From: DATMNR01 sp963702765 | GTDB lineage: Bacteria; Chloroflexota; Ktedonobacteria; Ktedonobacterales; Ktedonobacteraceae | Reading direction: 5' to 3' | Length of the DNA: 64,000 bases | NCBI GenBank assembly: GCA_963702765.1 | Contig: CAVPEB010000016.1 | Span: 23,495-87,494, forward strand | Part shown: positions 19,039-28,866 of the stretch, one piece after another | How the letters are laid out: every line of letters begins with the position of its first letter | Position numbering within the stretch: the first letter of the stretch is position 1 | Program-made: the position numbers and the translations under genes | The notes under the pieces: model-generated | Told to the model about the DNA's origin: nothing | Database searches by the model: none | Seen by the model: the letters and a program-made list of their open reading frames with translations, nothing else

Positions 19039-19452
19039 TCAGGAACTCACCTCGACTTGAAACCCTTGCTTGCTCCATTCATTGAAGCCACCAGCCATAC
19101 TCACCACATTGGTATAACCCATCGACTGAAGTGTCTGAGCCGCCAGGAGCGAACGCCCACCAGAGGCACATGCTATTATGATGTGCTCATGCCGCTTCGT
19201 CGTGAGTTCTGGTTTGGCATAGGGTGTTGTCGAGTCCGCATGCCATTCGAGCATACCTCGGGGAGCCAGAACCGCACCTGGAATATGGCCTTTCTCCCAT
19301 TCAGCCGGTTCTCTGACATCAAGCAGCAAGCTTGCTTGCCTTTGCTCGAGTTCTTCCCTGGCCTGTGATACAGGAATTTCCGGGATGGTTTGACGTGCTT
19401 CACTAACGATCTGGCTTGCGCTCAGTTCTTGTTGACTATTCTGAGTTTGCAT
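19039..19452 (-). CDS. rhodanese-like sulfurtransferase
   Basis: A 137-residue single-domain rhodanese. DVREPAEWEKGHIPGAVLAP is the CH2A-like start of the domain, and the active-site loop is ACASGGRS with the persulfide Cys. MAGGFNEWSKQGF closes the domain. I place the start at ATG 19452 (AAGGAAAAC upstream) rather than the longer 19482. It would move sulfane sulfur; the partner is unknown. Selenide or sulfur metabolism could connect it to selD 15 kb away, but nothing here shows that. Confidence 0.88.
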   Translation of the reverse strand: MQTQNSQQELSASQIVSEARQTIPEIPVSQAREELEQRQASLLLDVREPAEWEKGHIPGAVLAPRGMLEWHADSTTPYAKPELTTKRHEHIIIACASGGRSLLAAQTLQSMGYTNVVSMAGGFNEWSKQGFQVEVSS

Positions 19453-19764
19453 CAATGTTTTCCTTTCTTCTCGGCCTGACACTCAGCCGAATTCTTTAAG
19501 TATGTTCACAATAAAATAAGACAGAGGTACTTCGCTGCTTATTTCACCTTTTCAGCAATGAATGTGTACTTGATCAAGTTTATCATTGCCACCGCCTTTT
19601 TAAGCATAATTGGAAAAAGGGGCAGAGTCACCATTCGAAAGAATGGTAAAAAGGATGGAAAACTATGTCGAAGCAAAGATAAGTTTTCTGGACAGGCCAG
19701 AAGGGATGGAGTAGAATATTTTTGTGCTTAACAATACATTTACATCTCTCCTCATTCTTCGGAA
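19453..19764. other. divergent intergenic region
   Basis: About 310 bp, AT-rich, between the rhodanese and the next regulator. I see no supported gene, RNA or strong repeat. Confidence 0.35.
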
Positions 19765-22092
19765 ATGGACGGATACATGAAAGAGAAGGCAATGTCGGCG
19801 TTGCCACTGAACGAACGCGAGCAGAAGATATTGAAGCATCTGGCCGCGGGTTCATCGGATCAGCAGATTGCCGACGAGCTTTTCCTGAGTCTGAATACCG
19901 TCAAATGGTACAATCGCCAGATTTACAGCAAATTGGGGGTCGGAAGCAGGACACAGGCTATTGCACGTGCAAAAGATTTCGCCTTACCAGATAGAGCTAC
20001 GAACTCCGCTATAGAAACGCTGCTGGTGTCAGGGTACTCGCTTCCTTTACAAACACACCTCTTTATCGGGCGCAATAGTGAAAAAGCTGAAGTGAAACAA
20101 TTGCTACATGTATCGCGTCTGCTGACGCTCACTGGCCCTGGTGGAATCGGCAAAACGCAACTGGCACTACAGGTAGCGGCGGATGTCGCTGAAAACTTCA
20201 CGGATGGTGTCTACTTTGTTGACCTTGTCCCACTCACAGATCACACTCTGGTGGCAAAAGCCATTGCCGGCGCACTTGGTGTGTTTGAACTTAATCCAGA
20301 CCCCTTACCAGAGACGCTGAAACGAGTATTCGCTCAAAGAGAGCTACTGCTTTTGCTTGATAACTTCGAGCATGTGATTAAGGAGGCCCCACTGATATCC
20401 ATGTTACTGGCTGCTTCTTCACGTTTGAAGGTACTCGTCACGAGCCGGGAGCCATTGCATCTTGCTATAGAGCAAGAATACCAGGTTCCGCCCCTCTCAT
20501 TGCCCGCTACGGAGTCCCCCTCAGTTGAACGCCTCAGGGCATCCGATGCAGGATTGTTCTTCGTACGGCGTGCGCAGATGTCATTGCCGCGCTTTGAGGT
20601 GAGTGAGAGTACCGCCCCAGTAATTGGGCAAATTTGTACCCGCCTGAATGGATTACCTCTTGCTATTGAACTGGCCGCGGCGCGATGTAAATTGTTCAGT
20701 CCTCAGGCGCTGCTGGAGCGGTTGGAGGGGAGTGACGACAACGAGCCGTTACGTCTGCTTGCAGGTGCGTCCCGCGAAGCACCTGCTCGACAGCGCACTT
20801 TGTGTGACTCCATTCAATGGAGCTATAACCTGCTTGATGAAAATGAGAAAATACTCCTGGCGCGGCTGGCGGTCTTTCGTGGAGGCTGTTCATTAGAAGC
20901 CATCGAGAATGTTTGCTCTGAAGGTCTGTCCATTGACGTATTAGATGGAATGACATCTCTAGTAGATAAAAATCTCGTGCAGCAGAAGAATTCAATGGAT
21001 GGTGAACCGCGTTTTGTAATGCTGGAAATGATATATGAGTTCGCACGTGAGCAACTTAATGCGAGCGGTGAAGAGGCACCATCAATGCGACGACGGCTAG
21101 CCGAGTATGTTGCCTTGTTGGTAGAACGAGCTGAGCCGGAGTTCCGGCTGGCAGGATATGAGTATTGGTCTACGCGGCTCGAAATCGACCTGGAGAATAT
21201 ACGTTCTGTGCTGGATTGGTCGTTAAAAGGCGGAGATGTTGTACTAGGGATACGAATAGCCTCAGCTCTCTGCCTGTTCTGGTATGGCAGTGGGTACCAT
21301 ATTGAAGGCTTCCAATGGACGCAACGGTTCTTAGAGAGGCTCGACGAAGTGCCTCTGATGTATCATCCTAAATTCCTGTTCAGTGCCGGGCACATGGCTT
21401 TTTTGCGCGATCTCGATACAGGAAAACAGATGTTTTTGAGAATGTTAGATATCTCTCGCGCTCTTGGGGACCGGCAACAAGAGGCATGGGCCTTAGCTTT
21501 GCTGGGCTATACTGAGTTGCGAGAACCCCAAGCCTCCCTTCCAATCGTTGAGGAAAGTCTGGAACTGTTCCGCGAACTGAATGAACAACCTGGGATTTCG
21601 CAGGCGCTAAATATAATTGGTGAAATAGCACGTTTCAGTGGCGATGATGAATACGCCAGGCACGCTTATGAGCAATGCCTTGCCGTATCCCAACAGACAG
21701 GAGAAACACGCCGGATCATCTTTATGTACAATAATCTTACCTTCATCGCCCTGCATGAAGGTGAGGCTGAGCGTGCCAGAGACCTCGGACGCCAGGGTCT
21801 ACAGTTAGCACGTGTAATGAACAACAGGCTCCAAATGGCAACGGATCTGGCTCTATTAGCAGGGGCTATTGGTATGCTTGGCGAAGCACAGCGTACTGCA
21901 CGCTTGCTTGGTGCTTCGGAAATGGCTCTTGAGAGGTTAGGAGCTTTCCACCAACTGAATGACAAATCGGAAGTTGATACAATTATCACCACTGTGCGTG
22001 CCCAACTCGATGAGGTGACTTTCCAGTCTTCCTGGGCTAAGGGACGCGAACTGACACTAGAACAGGCTGTAGCCCTTGCGCTTGATGGGTGA
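19765..22092 (+). CDS. LuxR HTH - NB-ARC - TPR STAND regulator (HTH at N-terminus)
   Basis: A 775-residue regulator. A LuxR-type HTH lies at 13-70 (LNEREQKILKHLAAGSSDQQ, LSLNTVKWYNRQIYSKLGV), before the ATPase instead of at the usual C-terminal end. NB-ARC follows with P-loop GPGGIGKT (124-131), LLLLLDNFEHV, LVTSREPLHL and GLPLAIELAAARCKL. The C-terminal part is a shorter TPR region ending AQLDEVTFQSSWAKGRELTL. ATG 19792 (AGAAGGC upstream) is as likely a start as 19765; both keep the HTH. It is intact, unlike the nearby paralogues. Its ligand and targets are unknown. Confidence 0.88.
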   Translation: MDGYMKEKAMSALPLNEREQKILKHLAAGSSDQQIADELFLSLNTVKWYNRQIYSKLGVGSRTQAIARAKDFALPDRATNSAIETLLVSGYSLPLQTHLFIGRNSEKAEVKQLLHVSRLLTLTGPGGIGKTQLALQVAADVAENFTDGVYFVDLVPLTDHTLVAKAIAGALGVFELNPDPLPETLKRVFAQRELLLLLDNFEHVIKEAPLISMLLAASSRLKVLVTSREPLHLAIEQEYQVPPLSLPATESPSVERLRASDAGLFFVRRAQMSLPRFEVSESTAPVIGQICTRLNGLPLAIELAAARCKLFSPQALLERLEGSDDNEPLRLLAGASREAPARQRTLCDSIQWSYNLLDENEKILLARLAVFRGGCSLEAIENVCSEGLSIDVLDGMTSLVDKNLVQQKNSMDGEPRFVMLEMIYEFAREQLNASGEEAPSMRRRLAEYVALLVERAEPEFRLAGYEYWSTRLEIDLENIRSVLDWSLKGGDVVLGIRIASALCLFWYGSGYHIEGFQWTQRFLERLDEVPLMYHPKFLFSAGHMAFLRDLDTGKQMFLRMLDISRALGDRQQEAWALALLGYTELREPQASLPIVEESLELFRELNEQPGISQALNIIGEIARFSGDDEYARHAYEQCLAVSQQTGETRRIIFMYNNLTFIALHEGEAERARDLGRQGLQLARVMNNRLQMATDLALLAGAIGMLGEAQRTARLLGASEMALERLGAFHQLNDKSEVDTIITTVRAQLDEVTFQSSWAKGRELTLEQAVALALDG

Positions 22093-22476
22093 GACCTACC
22101 ACACGATGCCATCTTCTTCCTGCCCAAACGCATTTCTCCAATTACATCAACCATCAGATGCCAGATGCTCTGCTGTCCTGATGGCTCTCACAGGTTGACG
22201 TGAGATGTATTCACAATCACGCCATTCTGATTTTCTACATTCCCAGGGCTTTCCAATGCTCGCCAAAAAAGGGATGGTAAAGGGCGGCTAGCCCTGTGCC
22301 GGAGCGCGGGGCCGCGCATCTGGGGGATGCAAGAGCGGGTCCTCGCACCATCCTCTTCTCCTAGCCGCCGCAGGTCCCAAAAGGATGAATTGTAAGCCCT
22401 GTCAACATTCCATCAAAACTTGTGAATGAGAAGCATCGTAGCGTACACTGAAAGAACTAGCAGAAAGGACATATCG
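22093..22476. other. intergenic region containing a dispersed repeat
   Basis: 384 bp; most of it is the repeat at 22243-22386. The rest holds nothing I can support. Confidence 0.4.
22243..22386. repeat. GC-rich dispersed repeat, copy 1
   Basis: Begins CCAGGGCTTTCCAATGCTCG, identical to 39842-39861. The two copies share further blocks (GCTAGCCC, GTGCCGGAGCGCG, TCCTCGCACC, CCGCCGCAGG) with indels between. It is extragenic and non-coding. The copies are 17.6 kb apart. Confidence 0.75.
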
Positions 22477-23955
22477 ATGAGCACGACCATTGTTGAGACA
22501 CAATATGGAAAGGTGCAGGGAACTACCAGCGGCCCCGTCTATGTCTGGAAGGGCATTCCCTATGCACAACCTCCACTTGGAGATCTACGCTTTCGCGCGC
22601 CTCGAGCACCGCACTCCTGGTCTGGTGTGCGTGATGCGACTGCTTACGGACTTACCTCAGTTCAATCAGCTCGCATGATGCAGAGTGTATTTTCTGCAAA
22701 TCCAGAACCGTCAGGTGAAGATTGCCTCTACCTCAATATCTGGTCACCAGGAGCCGATGACAAACGCAGGCCAGTATTGTTCTGGATTCATGGCGGAGGC
22801 TTCACCATGGGTTCGGGTTCAACACCCTGGTATGATGGAACTTCTTTCGCTAGCAATGGTGATGTTGTAGTTGTAACCATCAATTACAGGCTGGGAGCGC
22901 TGGGCTTCTTACATCTTGCTGATCTTGGAGGCAAGGAGAAAGATCTATCGAGCAACTGTGGACTGCTTGACCAGATAGCTGCCCTGAAATGGGTGCGCGA
23001 TAATATTGCTGCATTCGGAGGAGATTCCAATAACATCACCGTTTTTGGAGAGTCGGCAGGTGCTATGAGCATTGGTACCCTACTTGCTATGCCCGCAGCG
23101 AAAGGCCTCTTTCAGAAAGCCATTCTTCAAAGTGGGGCCAGCCATACCATACTGGATAGCGCTCGCGCTTCACGCATTGCAACTAAACTTATGGATACGC
23201 TGGGCATTCACAACGTAACCGATCTTCTAGATGTTTCAAGTGAACAATTGTTAGCTGCTCAGAACAAGATCTCTGGCGAGGGCGGAAGACTTGCTTTCCA
23301 ACCCGTTGTTGATGGCGCCTCACTTCCACAACAACCCATCGAGGCTATTGCCAGTGGCTCTGCGCTTGGCGTCTCGCTTTTGGTAGGTACCAATCGCGAT
23401 GAGATGAGGCTCTTTACAATGATGGATCCTACCCAGGCTACTCCAGATAGGTCCATTCTTGAGCATCTTTTTGGGGCGAGGGCAAACGATGTAGCTGCAA
23501 TCTACGAAGCTCATCAGCCAGAAAACTCATCTTCAGATGCATGGATAGATTTTCTGACCGATCGCACGTTTCGCATTCCTGCCATTCGTCTCGCAGAAAA
23601 ACAGTTAGCTCATGGAGCGAACGTGTGGATGTATCGCTTCGACTGGCCCACTCCCGCCTTCGGGGGACGCCTGAAAGCATGCCATGGCCTTGAAATCCCT
23701 TTCGTATGGAATAACCTTGATAAATATGGAGTGAATCTTTTAACTGGCGATGACCCCGCACGCCAAAAAGTAGCGGATGCCATGCACCAGTCCTGGATTA
23801 TGTTTGCGCGCAATGGCAATCCCAATGCTTCTGGCTTATCTACATGGCCAGCTTACGATACAGCACATAGAGCTACCATGTTCTTCAACGAAGAATGTCA
23901 GGTAGTGAACGATCCACAGGCAACCGAACGACAAGCGTGGGAAGGTGTGCTTTGA
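22477..23955 (+). CDS. type B carboxylesterase
   Basis: A 492-residue serine esterase of the PnbA / cholinesterase fold. The nucleophile elbow is FGESAGAMS and the oxyanion hole HGGGFTMG. Landmarks EDCLYLNIW and DNIAAFGGD are present, as are an acidic residue in GTNRDEMRLF and the His in ACHGLEIPFVW. The start is ATG 22477 with AAAGGAC upstream; the in-frame ATG at 22426 has no SD. There is no signal peptide, so it is cytoplasmic. The natural substrate is unknown; short-chain esters are usual. Confidence 0.92.
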   Translation: MSTTIVETQYGKVQGTTSGPVYVWKGIPYAQPPLGDLRFRAPRAPHSWSGVRDATAYGLTSVQSARMMQSVFSANPEPSGEDCLYLNIWSPGADDKRRPVLFWIHGGGFTMGSGSTPWYDGTSFASNGDVVVVTINYRLGALGFLHLADLGGKEKDLSSNCGLLDQIAALKWVRDNIAAFGGDSNNITVFGESAGAMSIGTLLAMPAAKGLFQKAILQSGASHTILDSARASRIATKLMDTLGIHNVTDLLDVSSEQLLAAQNKISGEGGRLAFQPVVDGASLPQQPIEAIASGSALGVSLLVGTNRDEMRLFTMMDPTQATPDRSILEHLFGARANDVAAIYEAHQPENSSSDAWIDFLTDRTFRIPAIRLAEKQLAHGANVWMYRFDWPTPAFGGRLKACHGLEIPFVWNNLDKYGVNLLTGDDPARQKVADAMHQSWIMFARNGNPNASGLSTWPAYDTAHRATMFFNEECQVVNDPQATERQAWEGVL

Positions 23956-24102
23956 GCGAGTAATGGTTTCGCCAAAAAATAGTGCTCATTTTGAGCGCTA
24001 ATTGAGCGATGTTTTCGATAAAAAAGAAAAACAACCAATAATAGTGGTGATCTATCTGTAGAGTTACTTGAAACGAAAGTGTCAAACGCAAAGGAGAAAG
24101 AA

Positions 24103-25026
24103 ATGCTTGCACTTGTGAATACTCCATCAGCTCCAATAGCAGTCGAACTTAACGAAGTTCCTGAACCTGTGCCGATGCCTGATGAGGCGATTATGGAAGT
24201 CCACGCGTTTTCCTTAAATCGAGGGGAGCTTGCTTTACTTGCAAATAGGCCCGAAGGATGGCGGCCAGGTCAGGATGTGGCTGGTGTCATCGTACAACCA
24301 GCCGCCGATGGCAGCGGCCCAGAAAAAGGAACTCGTGTTGTCGCGCTAGTCGATGGCGCAGGTTGGTCACAACGTGTCGCAGCGCCAACTGCACGCATGG
24401 CTGTATTACCAGACAATGTTAGTTTTGCAAGCGCTGCGACACTTCCCGTTGCTGGACTGACAGCGCTGAGAACCCTGCGCCAGGGTGGTTCTCTGCTAGG
24501 GCAGAAAGTGCTGATCACCGGAGCTGCGGGTGGTGTCGGTCGCTTTGCTGTGCAACTGGCAGCTCTTGGCGGCGCGGAAGTGGTAGGAGTGGTTGGCCAA
24601 TCGGATCGTGCCTCTGGCTTATCAGAGCTGGGCGCTAATGCCATCGTGACAAATGTGCGAGAGGCAGAAGGGCTTTTTGACCTGATTTTAGAATCAGTTG
24701 GTGGAGCATCACTTTCTGGAGCAATCAGTAAAATAGCTCCAGGAGGAACCATCGTCATGTTTGGCAATTCCTCAAGAGAACAAACACCAATCAGTTTTCC
24801 CGACTTCGCTGGCCATGCTTTTGCGCGCTTGCTACCATTCTTTGTCTACCTGTCAGGTACCCCTGCTTCGATGGGCGAAGATCTGGCAAAGCTTGTCTCG
24901 ATGGTAGCATCAGGAAAGCTGAAGCCCGAAATTGGCTTTGAGGATAGCTGGCATAACGTCTACAAGGCTGCTGCTGCCTTACGAGACCGCAAGGTCAATG
25001 GGAAAGCGATATTCCACATCGCATAA
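24103..25026 (+). CDS. zinc-free MDR oxidoreductase (quinone reductase-like)
   Basis: A 307-residue medium-chain dehydrogenase/reductase. The GroES-like N-terminal domain (AFSLNRGELALLANRP, GQDVAGVIV) lacks the Cys/His zinc ligands. The Rossmann domain has GAAGGVGRFAVQLAA. It should reduce a quinone or enone with NAD(P)H. ATG 24103 follows AAAGGAGAAAG. The final codons (GCA TAA) lie inside the hairpin shared with the convergent gene. Confidence 0.9.
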   Translation: MLALVNTPSAPIAVELNEVPEPVPMPDEAIMEVHAFSLNRGELALLANRPEGWRPGQDVAGVIVQPAADGSGPEKGTRVVALVDGAGWSQRVAAPTARMAVLPDNVSFASAATLPVAGLTALRTLRQGGSLLGQKVLITGAAGGVGRFAVQLAALGGAEVVGVVGQSDRASGLSELGANAIVTNVREAEGLFDLILESVGGASLSGAISKIAPGGTIVMFGNSSREQTPISFPDFAGHAFARLLPFFVYLSGTPASMGEDLAKLVSMVASGKLKPEIGFEDSWHNVYKAAAALRDRKVNGKAIFHIA

Positions 25027-25071
25027 AGCAAACCAGGGCGATCCTCGCGATCGCCCTGGTTTGCTTTATGC
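25021..25071. terminator. bidirectional terminator with both stop codons in its arms
   Basis: A perfect 23-bp inverted repeat (25021-25043 and 25049-25071) around the loop CTCGC. The stop of the MDR gene (25024-25026) is in the left arm and that of the molybdoenzyme (25066-25068) is in the right arm. Each strand ends in AAACC-/TTTGCTTTA-type sequence rather than a long U-tract. Confidence 0.85.
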
Positions 25072-27321
25072 GGTAAACACCTTTTCAACTGTTACAGGGA
25101 TGCCATTCAGAACCGCATTACCCGAAAGTGGATCGACTTCCACTTCATCGCTCAAGATGTTCGTGTTCACTCCCGCGTGTTCTGAAGCAATGCGCGTTTT
25201 CGTCATCGATAATGAATGACCCCATCCGTGCGGTATGCTGACAACACCCGGCATGATTGCATCGGTGATCTCAATCGGAATCTCGACTGAACCGGTGCGC
25301 GAAGCAACACTGGCCACAGTTCCATTAGCCATCTCAAGATGAGCGGCATCATCGGGATGTATATGAAGCGTGCAGCGTTCTTTACCCTTTGTGAGTACAT
25401 GTAGATTATGCATCCATGAATTATTCGAGCGCAGGTCACGCCGACCTATCAGAAGCATGTGCCCATTGCCCAAAGCCAGACTTTGTTCGAAAGAGGTGCG
25501 CAATCGCTCGACATCCTCTACTATTGGTTGAGGTGCAAGCTCGATTTTACCAGATGGCGTGCGCAAAACTTCTGGAATGCGCGGCTGAAGAGGGCCAAGA
25601 TCGACGCCGTGTGGGTGAGCTTCCAGCGTTTGCAGGCTAATCCCTGCATGTATGCCAAATGCATCACCATATGGGCCGCTGCGCAATAAAAAGTCCAGCA
25701 TGCGTTCAGGGCCGCGGCGAGGTGTAAGAGCCTCAAGCAATTCACTCACATCGCGATTCTCAATATTGGAACCCTCCTGTGCGACCTCCCGTTGGATAAG
25801 TGTCGTTATAACAAAGTCATCGAGCATGGAAAGATTAGCCTTAGAACCTTGTCCCGCCAGTATTCCAGTCAGGCGCAGAAAGAGTTCCCATTCATCTAAT
25901 GCTCCCGTTTCACGCTCGATGACTGGTGCGGAATAGTTCGCAACATTGTGAACTGCGAGCTGATAAAGCGCGAGATCATAGTGAGTTCGGGCGAGCACAG
26001 GTGGTGGAGGTAAGATTACGTTGGCATGCCGTGTTGTCTCATTAAGATAAATATCGATGCTGACCATAAATTTCAGCGTGCTGAGCGCTCGTTGCAAACG
26101 ATCACTGTTGGGAGTGCTGAGCGCGGGATTTCCTGCCAGTGTAATTAGCGCCTTGACCTGCCCCTCTCCGGGAGTATCGATCTCTTCGGCCAGGCAAGCA
26201 GCAGGAAGTTCGCCATAGATTTCAGGTAAACCGCGTAATCGGCTCTTCCAACGTCCGAAACGCACGCCTCGTCCATGGCCGGGCGTACCTGTGGTATTGC
26301 GTGCCCCTGCAGCCGCTTTGGGGAACATCGCTCCCCCTTCTCGATCAAGGTTTCCAGTCAGTACATTCAGCACGTCGACAAGCCAGCTACTGAGCGTGCC
26401 AAACTCCTGGGTGCAGGTGCCTATGCGACCATATACGGCTGCTCGTGGAGCAGCAGCTAGCTCTCTAGCGATAGAGCGAATCGTAGATGCGTCTATGCCA
26501 CAGATTATAGCTACTCGTTCGGGCGTGAAAAGCTCTGCCAGTTCGCGTACCTGTTCAAGACCCGCGATGTGTTCGACGAGCTTGCCCGGAGCCACCAATC
26601 CCTCAGCAAAAAGCGTGTGAACCAGCGCAAACAAGAAATACGCATCACACCCTGGTTTGATGAAATGATGTTCGTCAGACTCCTGCGCGGTACGTGTGCG
26701 GTAAGGATCAATCACCACGATTTTACCTCCGCGCTGTCGTAGACGCCGCAGGCGACCTCGCATATCTGGTGCGGTCATAAGGCTTCCATTTGACACGAGC
26801 GGGTTTGCGCCGAGCAACAACAGGTATTCAGTGCGTTCCAGATCTGGCACAGGAATAGAAAATAATGTTCCGAACATCAATCCTGCCGCAACGTGTTTGG
26901 GCATCTGATCGACAGTTGAAGCGGAGAAAAAGTTATGAGTTTTTGCAGTCTGAAGTAAAGCGGGTAAATAGAGCAGGCTCGCGATATTATGTGCATTTGG
27001 ATTGCCGACATAAACGGCGAGCGCATCGCGCCCATATTCATCGAGGATAGGCATCAATCCACGTTCGATTTCAGCAAATGCGTCATCCCAACTCACGTTG
27101 ATCCACGTATCATTCCTGCGCACCATAGGTTCCCGAATGCAATCAGGGTCAGCATGTAATTCCTTGAGACTGTAAGCCTTCGGGCAGATATAGCCATGGC
27201 TGAAAACGTCCTGAGCATCTCCCCGAATGGAAATAATCTCACGATCACGAGTTTCGATCTCCAATCCGCAAGTCGCTTCACAAAGGGGACAGGTTGCATA
27301 GCTGATTTTTGTTGCAGTCAT
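25066..27321 (-). CDS. molybdopterin oxidoreductase (bis-MGD, 4Fe-4S)
   Basis: A 751-residue member of the DMSO reductase superfamily. From ATG 27321 (AAAGGA upstream) the iron-sulfur motif is C11-x2-C14-x3-C18-x27-C46. The molybdenum domains follow: LLLGANPLVSNGS, VIDPYRTRTAQESDEHH, NVLTGNLDREGGAMFP, then ETTRHANVILPPP. The C-terminal domain has LLIGRRDLRSNNSWMHNL and IPHGWGHS, a usual MGD-binding end. At the metal-ligand position I see no Cys-His or Sec-His pair (VDQMPKHV instead), so formate dehydrogenase is unlikely. No partner subunits are adjacent. It shares a strand with the upstream M20 hydrolase, 87 bp away. Substrate unknown. Confidence 0.88.
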   Translation of the reverse strand: MTATKISYATCPLCEATCGLEIETRDREIISIRGDAQDVFSHGYICPKAYSLKELHADPDCIREPMVRRNDTWINVSWDDAFAEIERGLMPILDEYGRDALAVYVGNPNAHNIASLLYLPALLQTAKTHNFFSASTVDQMPKHVAAGLMFGTLFSIPVPDLERTEYLLLLGANPLVSNGSLMTAPDMRGRLRRLRQRGGKIVVIDPYRTRTAQESDEHHFIKPGCDAYFLFALVHTLFAEGLVAPGKLVEHIAGLEQVRELAELFTPERVAIICGIDASTIRSIARELAAAPRAAVYGRIGTCTQEFGTLSSWLVDVLNVLTGNLDREGGAMFPKAAAGARNTTGTPGHGRGVRFGRWKSRLRGLPEIYGELPAACLAEEIDTPGEGQVKALITLAGNPALSTPNSDRLQRALSTLKFMVSIDIYLNETTRHANVILPPPPVLARTHYDLALYQLAVHNVANYSAPVIERETGALDEWELFLRLTGILAGQGSKANLSMLDDFVITTLIQREVAQEGSNIENRDVSELLEALTPRRGPERMLDFLLRSGPYGDAFGIHAGISLQTLEAHPHGVDLGPLQPRIPEVLRTPSGKIELAPQPIVEDVERLRTSFEQSLALGNGHMLLIGRRDLRSNNSWMHNLHVLTKGKERCTLHIHPDDAAHLEMANGTVASVASRTGSVEIPIEITDAIMPGVVSIPHGWGHSLSMTKTRIASEHAGVNTNILSDEVEVDPLSGNAVLNGIPVTVEKVFTA

Positions 27322-27408
27322 CCAGCTAATTCCTTTCATACTAATTGAACGTAGTTAGATGCGAAGCATCGTTGTCAGGATGCTATAGAGAGTAATTCCT
27401 TACAGACT

Positions 27409-28866
27409 CTAGATACGGCAGCTATCCCATAAATATGATATCATCCTTCTTGTTATTTCTATATCTTTCAATGCATCTTCAGTGAGCCACTCTGGAAGCT
27501 CTAAAGGATGCTTCATCTCGGGTGGGAGTGGAGAGACATACGGTCGTTCCCTGACACGTCGTTCAAAGTCAGCGCGAGCTGCCTGGCGTAACTCGGCATC
27601 GGTCATAATATCGAAACCAGTCCATGCCAGCACCCTTGCTGCTTGAATAGCGCCCTTCAATCCGATGCTCATGCCGTGGCATGCTGTCGCAGCCCAGGTA
27701 TGTACTGAAACTCCAAGTGGCATCGTTGGCATTCCGCAGCCCATAGTAGGCACATTCCAACTGACATCACCAACATCTGTCGAAAAGCCCATTGAAATGT
27801 TGTCATCACCCAATGGCATCGTTTCTAAAGCCATGCCTTCTGGCTCTACGCCATAGTTCCGTTGTATCTCGCGTGCAAAGGCTTGTTCTTCAGTGGTGAA
27901 GGTAGGTGCACCTACCCTTTCAAGGTTGACTTGCATGCGTTCAGCCAGGGGGCTGTTTGGCAGGAGATCATAGAGGCCTGTGTAGACGAGGACTTTAGCG
28001 GTGGTTTGAGTCGCCAGCGCAGCACCATCGGCTATCTGCTTCACCCAGGCGGTAGTTGCCTCGACATGAGCGCGATCGCAATCTCGCACATATAGGCAAA
28101 GTCTGGCATAATCAGGCACAACATTCGGCGCTAAACCGGCGTTCTCATAGATATAATGCAACCTGGCAGTGGGTTCCACATGTTCGCGCATCAGGTTGAT
28201 GCCATGAGCGAAGAGTTCAGCAGCATGCACGGCGCTCCGTCCAAGCCAGGGAGTTCCTCCAGCATGCGCCCCTTTTCCAAAGAACTCGATTTTTAACTGA
28301 TTGATAGCCGCTGAACGGTAGTTGCTCACTTCGGCAGAAGGACTTGGGTGCCAATGTAAAGCCGCGTCAAGATCTTTGAATAATCCCTCGCGAGCCATGT
28401 AGACTTTAGCTCCCTCAGTTTCTTCTGCGGCACACCCATATACACGAATGGTTCCTGAAAGCTTTTCTTCGAGCAATACGTTCTTTAATGCAATGGCCGC
28501 ACCGATACTGCCTGCACCCAGGAGGTTATGACCACAACCATGGCCACTTGTGACCTGGTCTTTACGCGGCTGTCGATACGGCACAGGTTCGTTCCCGAGA
28601 CCTGGTAAAGCATCATATTCAACTAGAAAGCCTACTGTCGGAGATCCATCACCATACTCCGCGATAAACGCGGTAGGCACGCCAGCAGTGCCTCTGCTTG
28701 TGATGGTAAAACCTTGCTCTTGCAGAATGTGAATGATTAGTTGTGCCGATTTTATCTCTTGAAGTGATAATTCTGAAAACTGCCATACTTCTTTAGCAAT
28801 ACGTTGAATGATCGGTGTAGCTTGCTCGACGGCCAGGTCGACGTGTTCGTACAATCGTGTAGTCAC
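27409..28866 (-). CDS. M20 amidohydrolase, AbgB-like
   Basis: A 485-residue metal-dependent amidohydrolase resembling p-aminobenzoyl-glutamate hydrolase subunit B. Motifs include VEYDALPGLGNE, GHGCGHNLLG, CAAEETEGAKVYM, GKGAHAGGTPWLGRSA and SVHTWAATACHG near the end. The dimerisation domain is in the middle. No abgA or transporter is next to it; it may be co-transcribed with the molybdoenzyme downstream. Substrate is inferred only by family; an amide or N-acyl amino acid is possible. Confidence 0.88.
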   Translation of the reverse strand: MTTRLYEHVDLAVEQATPIIQRIAKEVWQFSELSLQEIKSAQLIIHILQEQGFTITSRGTAGVPTAFIAEYGDGSPTVGFLVEYDALPGLGNEPVPYRQPRKDQVTSGHGCGHNLLGAGSIGAAIALKNVLLEEKLSGTIRVYGCAAEETEGAKVYMAREGLFKDLDAALHWHPSPSAEVSNYRSAAINQLKIEFFGKGAHAGGTPWLGRSAVHAAELFAHGINLMREHVEPTARLHYIYENAGLAPNVVPDYARLCLYVRDCDRAHVEATTAWVKQIADGAALATQTTAKVLVYTGLYDLLPNSPLAERMQVNLERVGAPTFTTEEQAFAREIQRNYGVEPEGMALETMPLGDDNISMGFSTDVGDVSWNVPTMGCGMPTMPLGVSVHTWAATACHGMSIGLKGAIQAARVLAWTGFDIMTDAELRQAARADFERRVRERPYVSPLPPEMKHPLELPEWLTEDALKDIEITRRMISYLWDSCRI

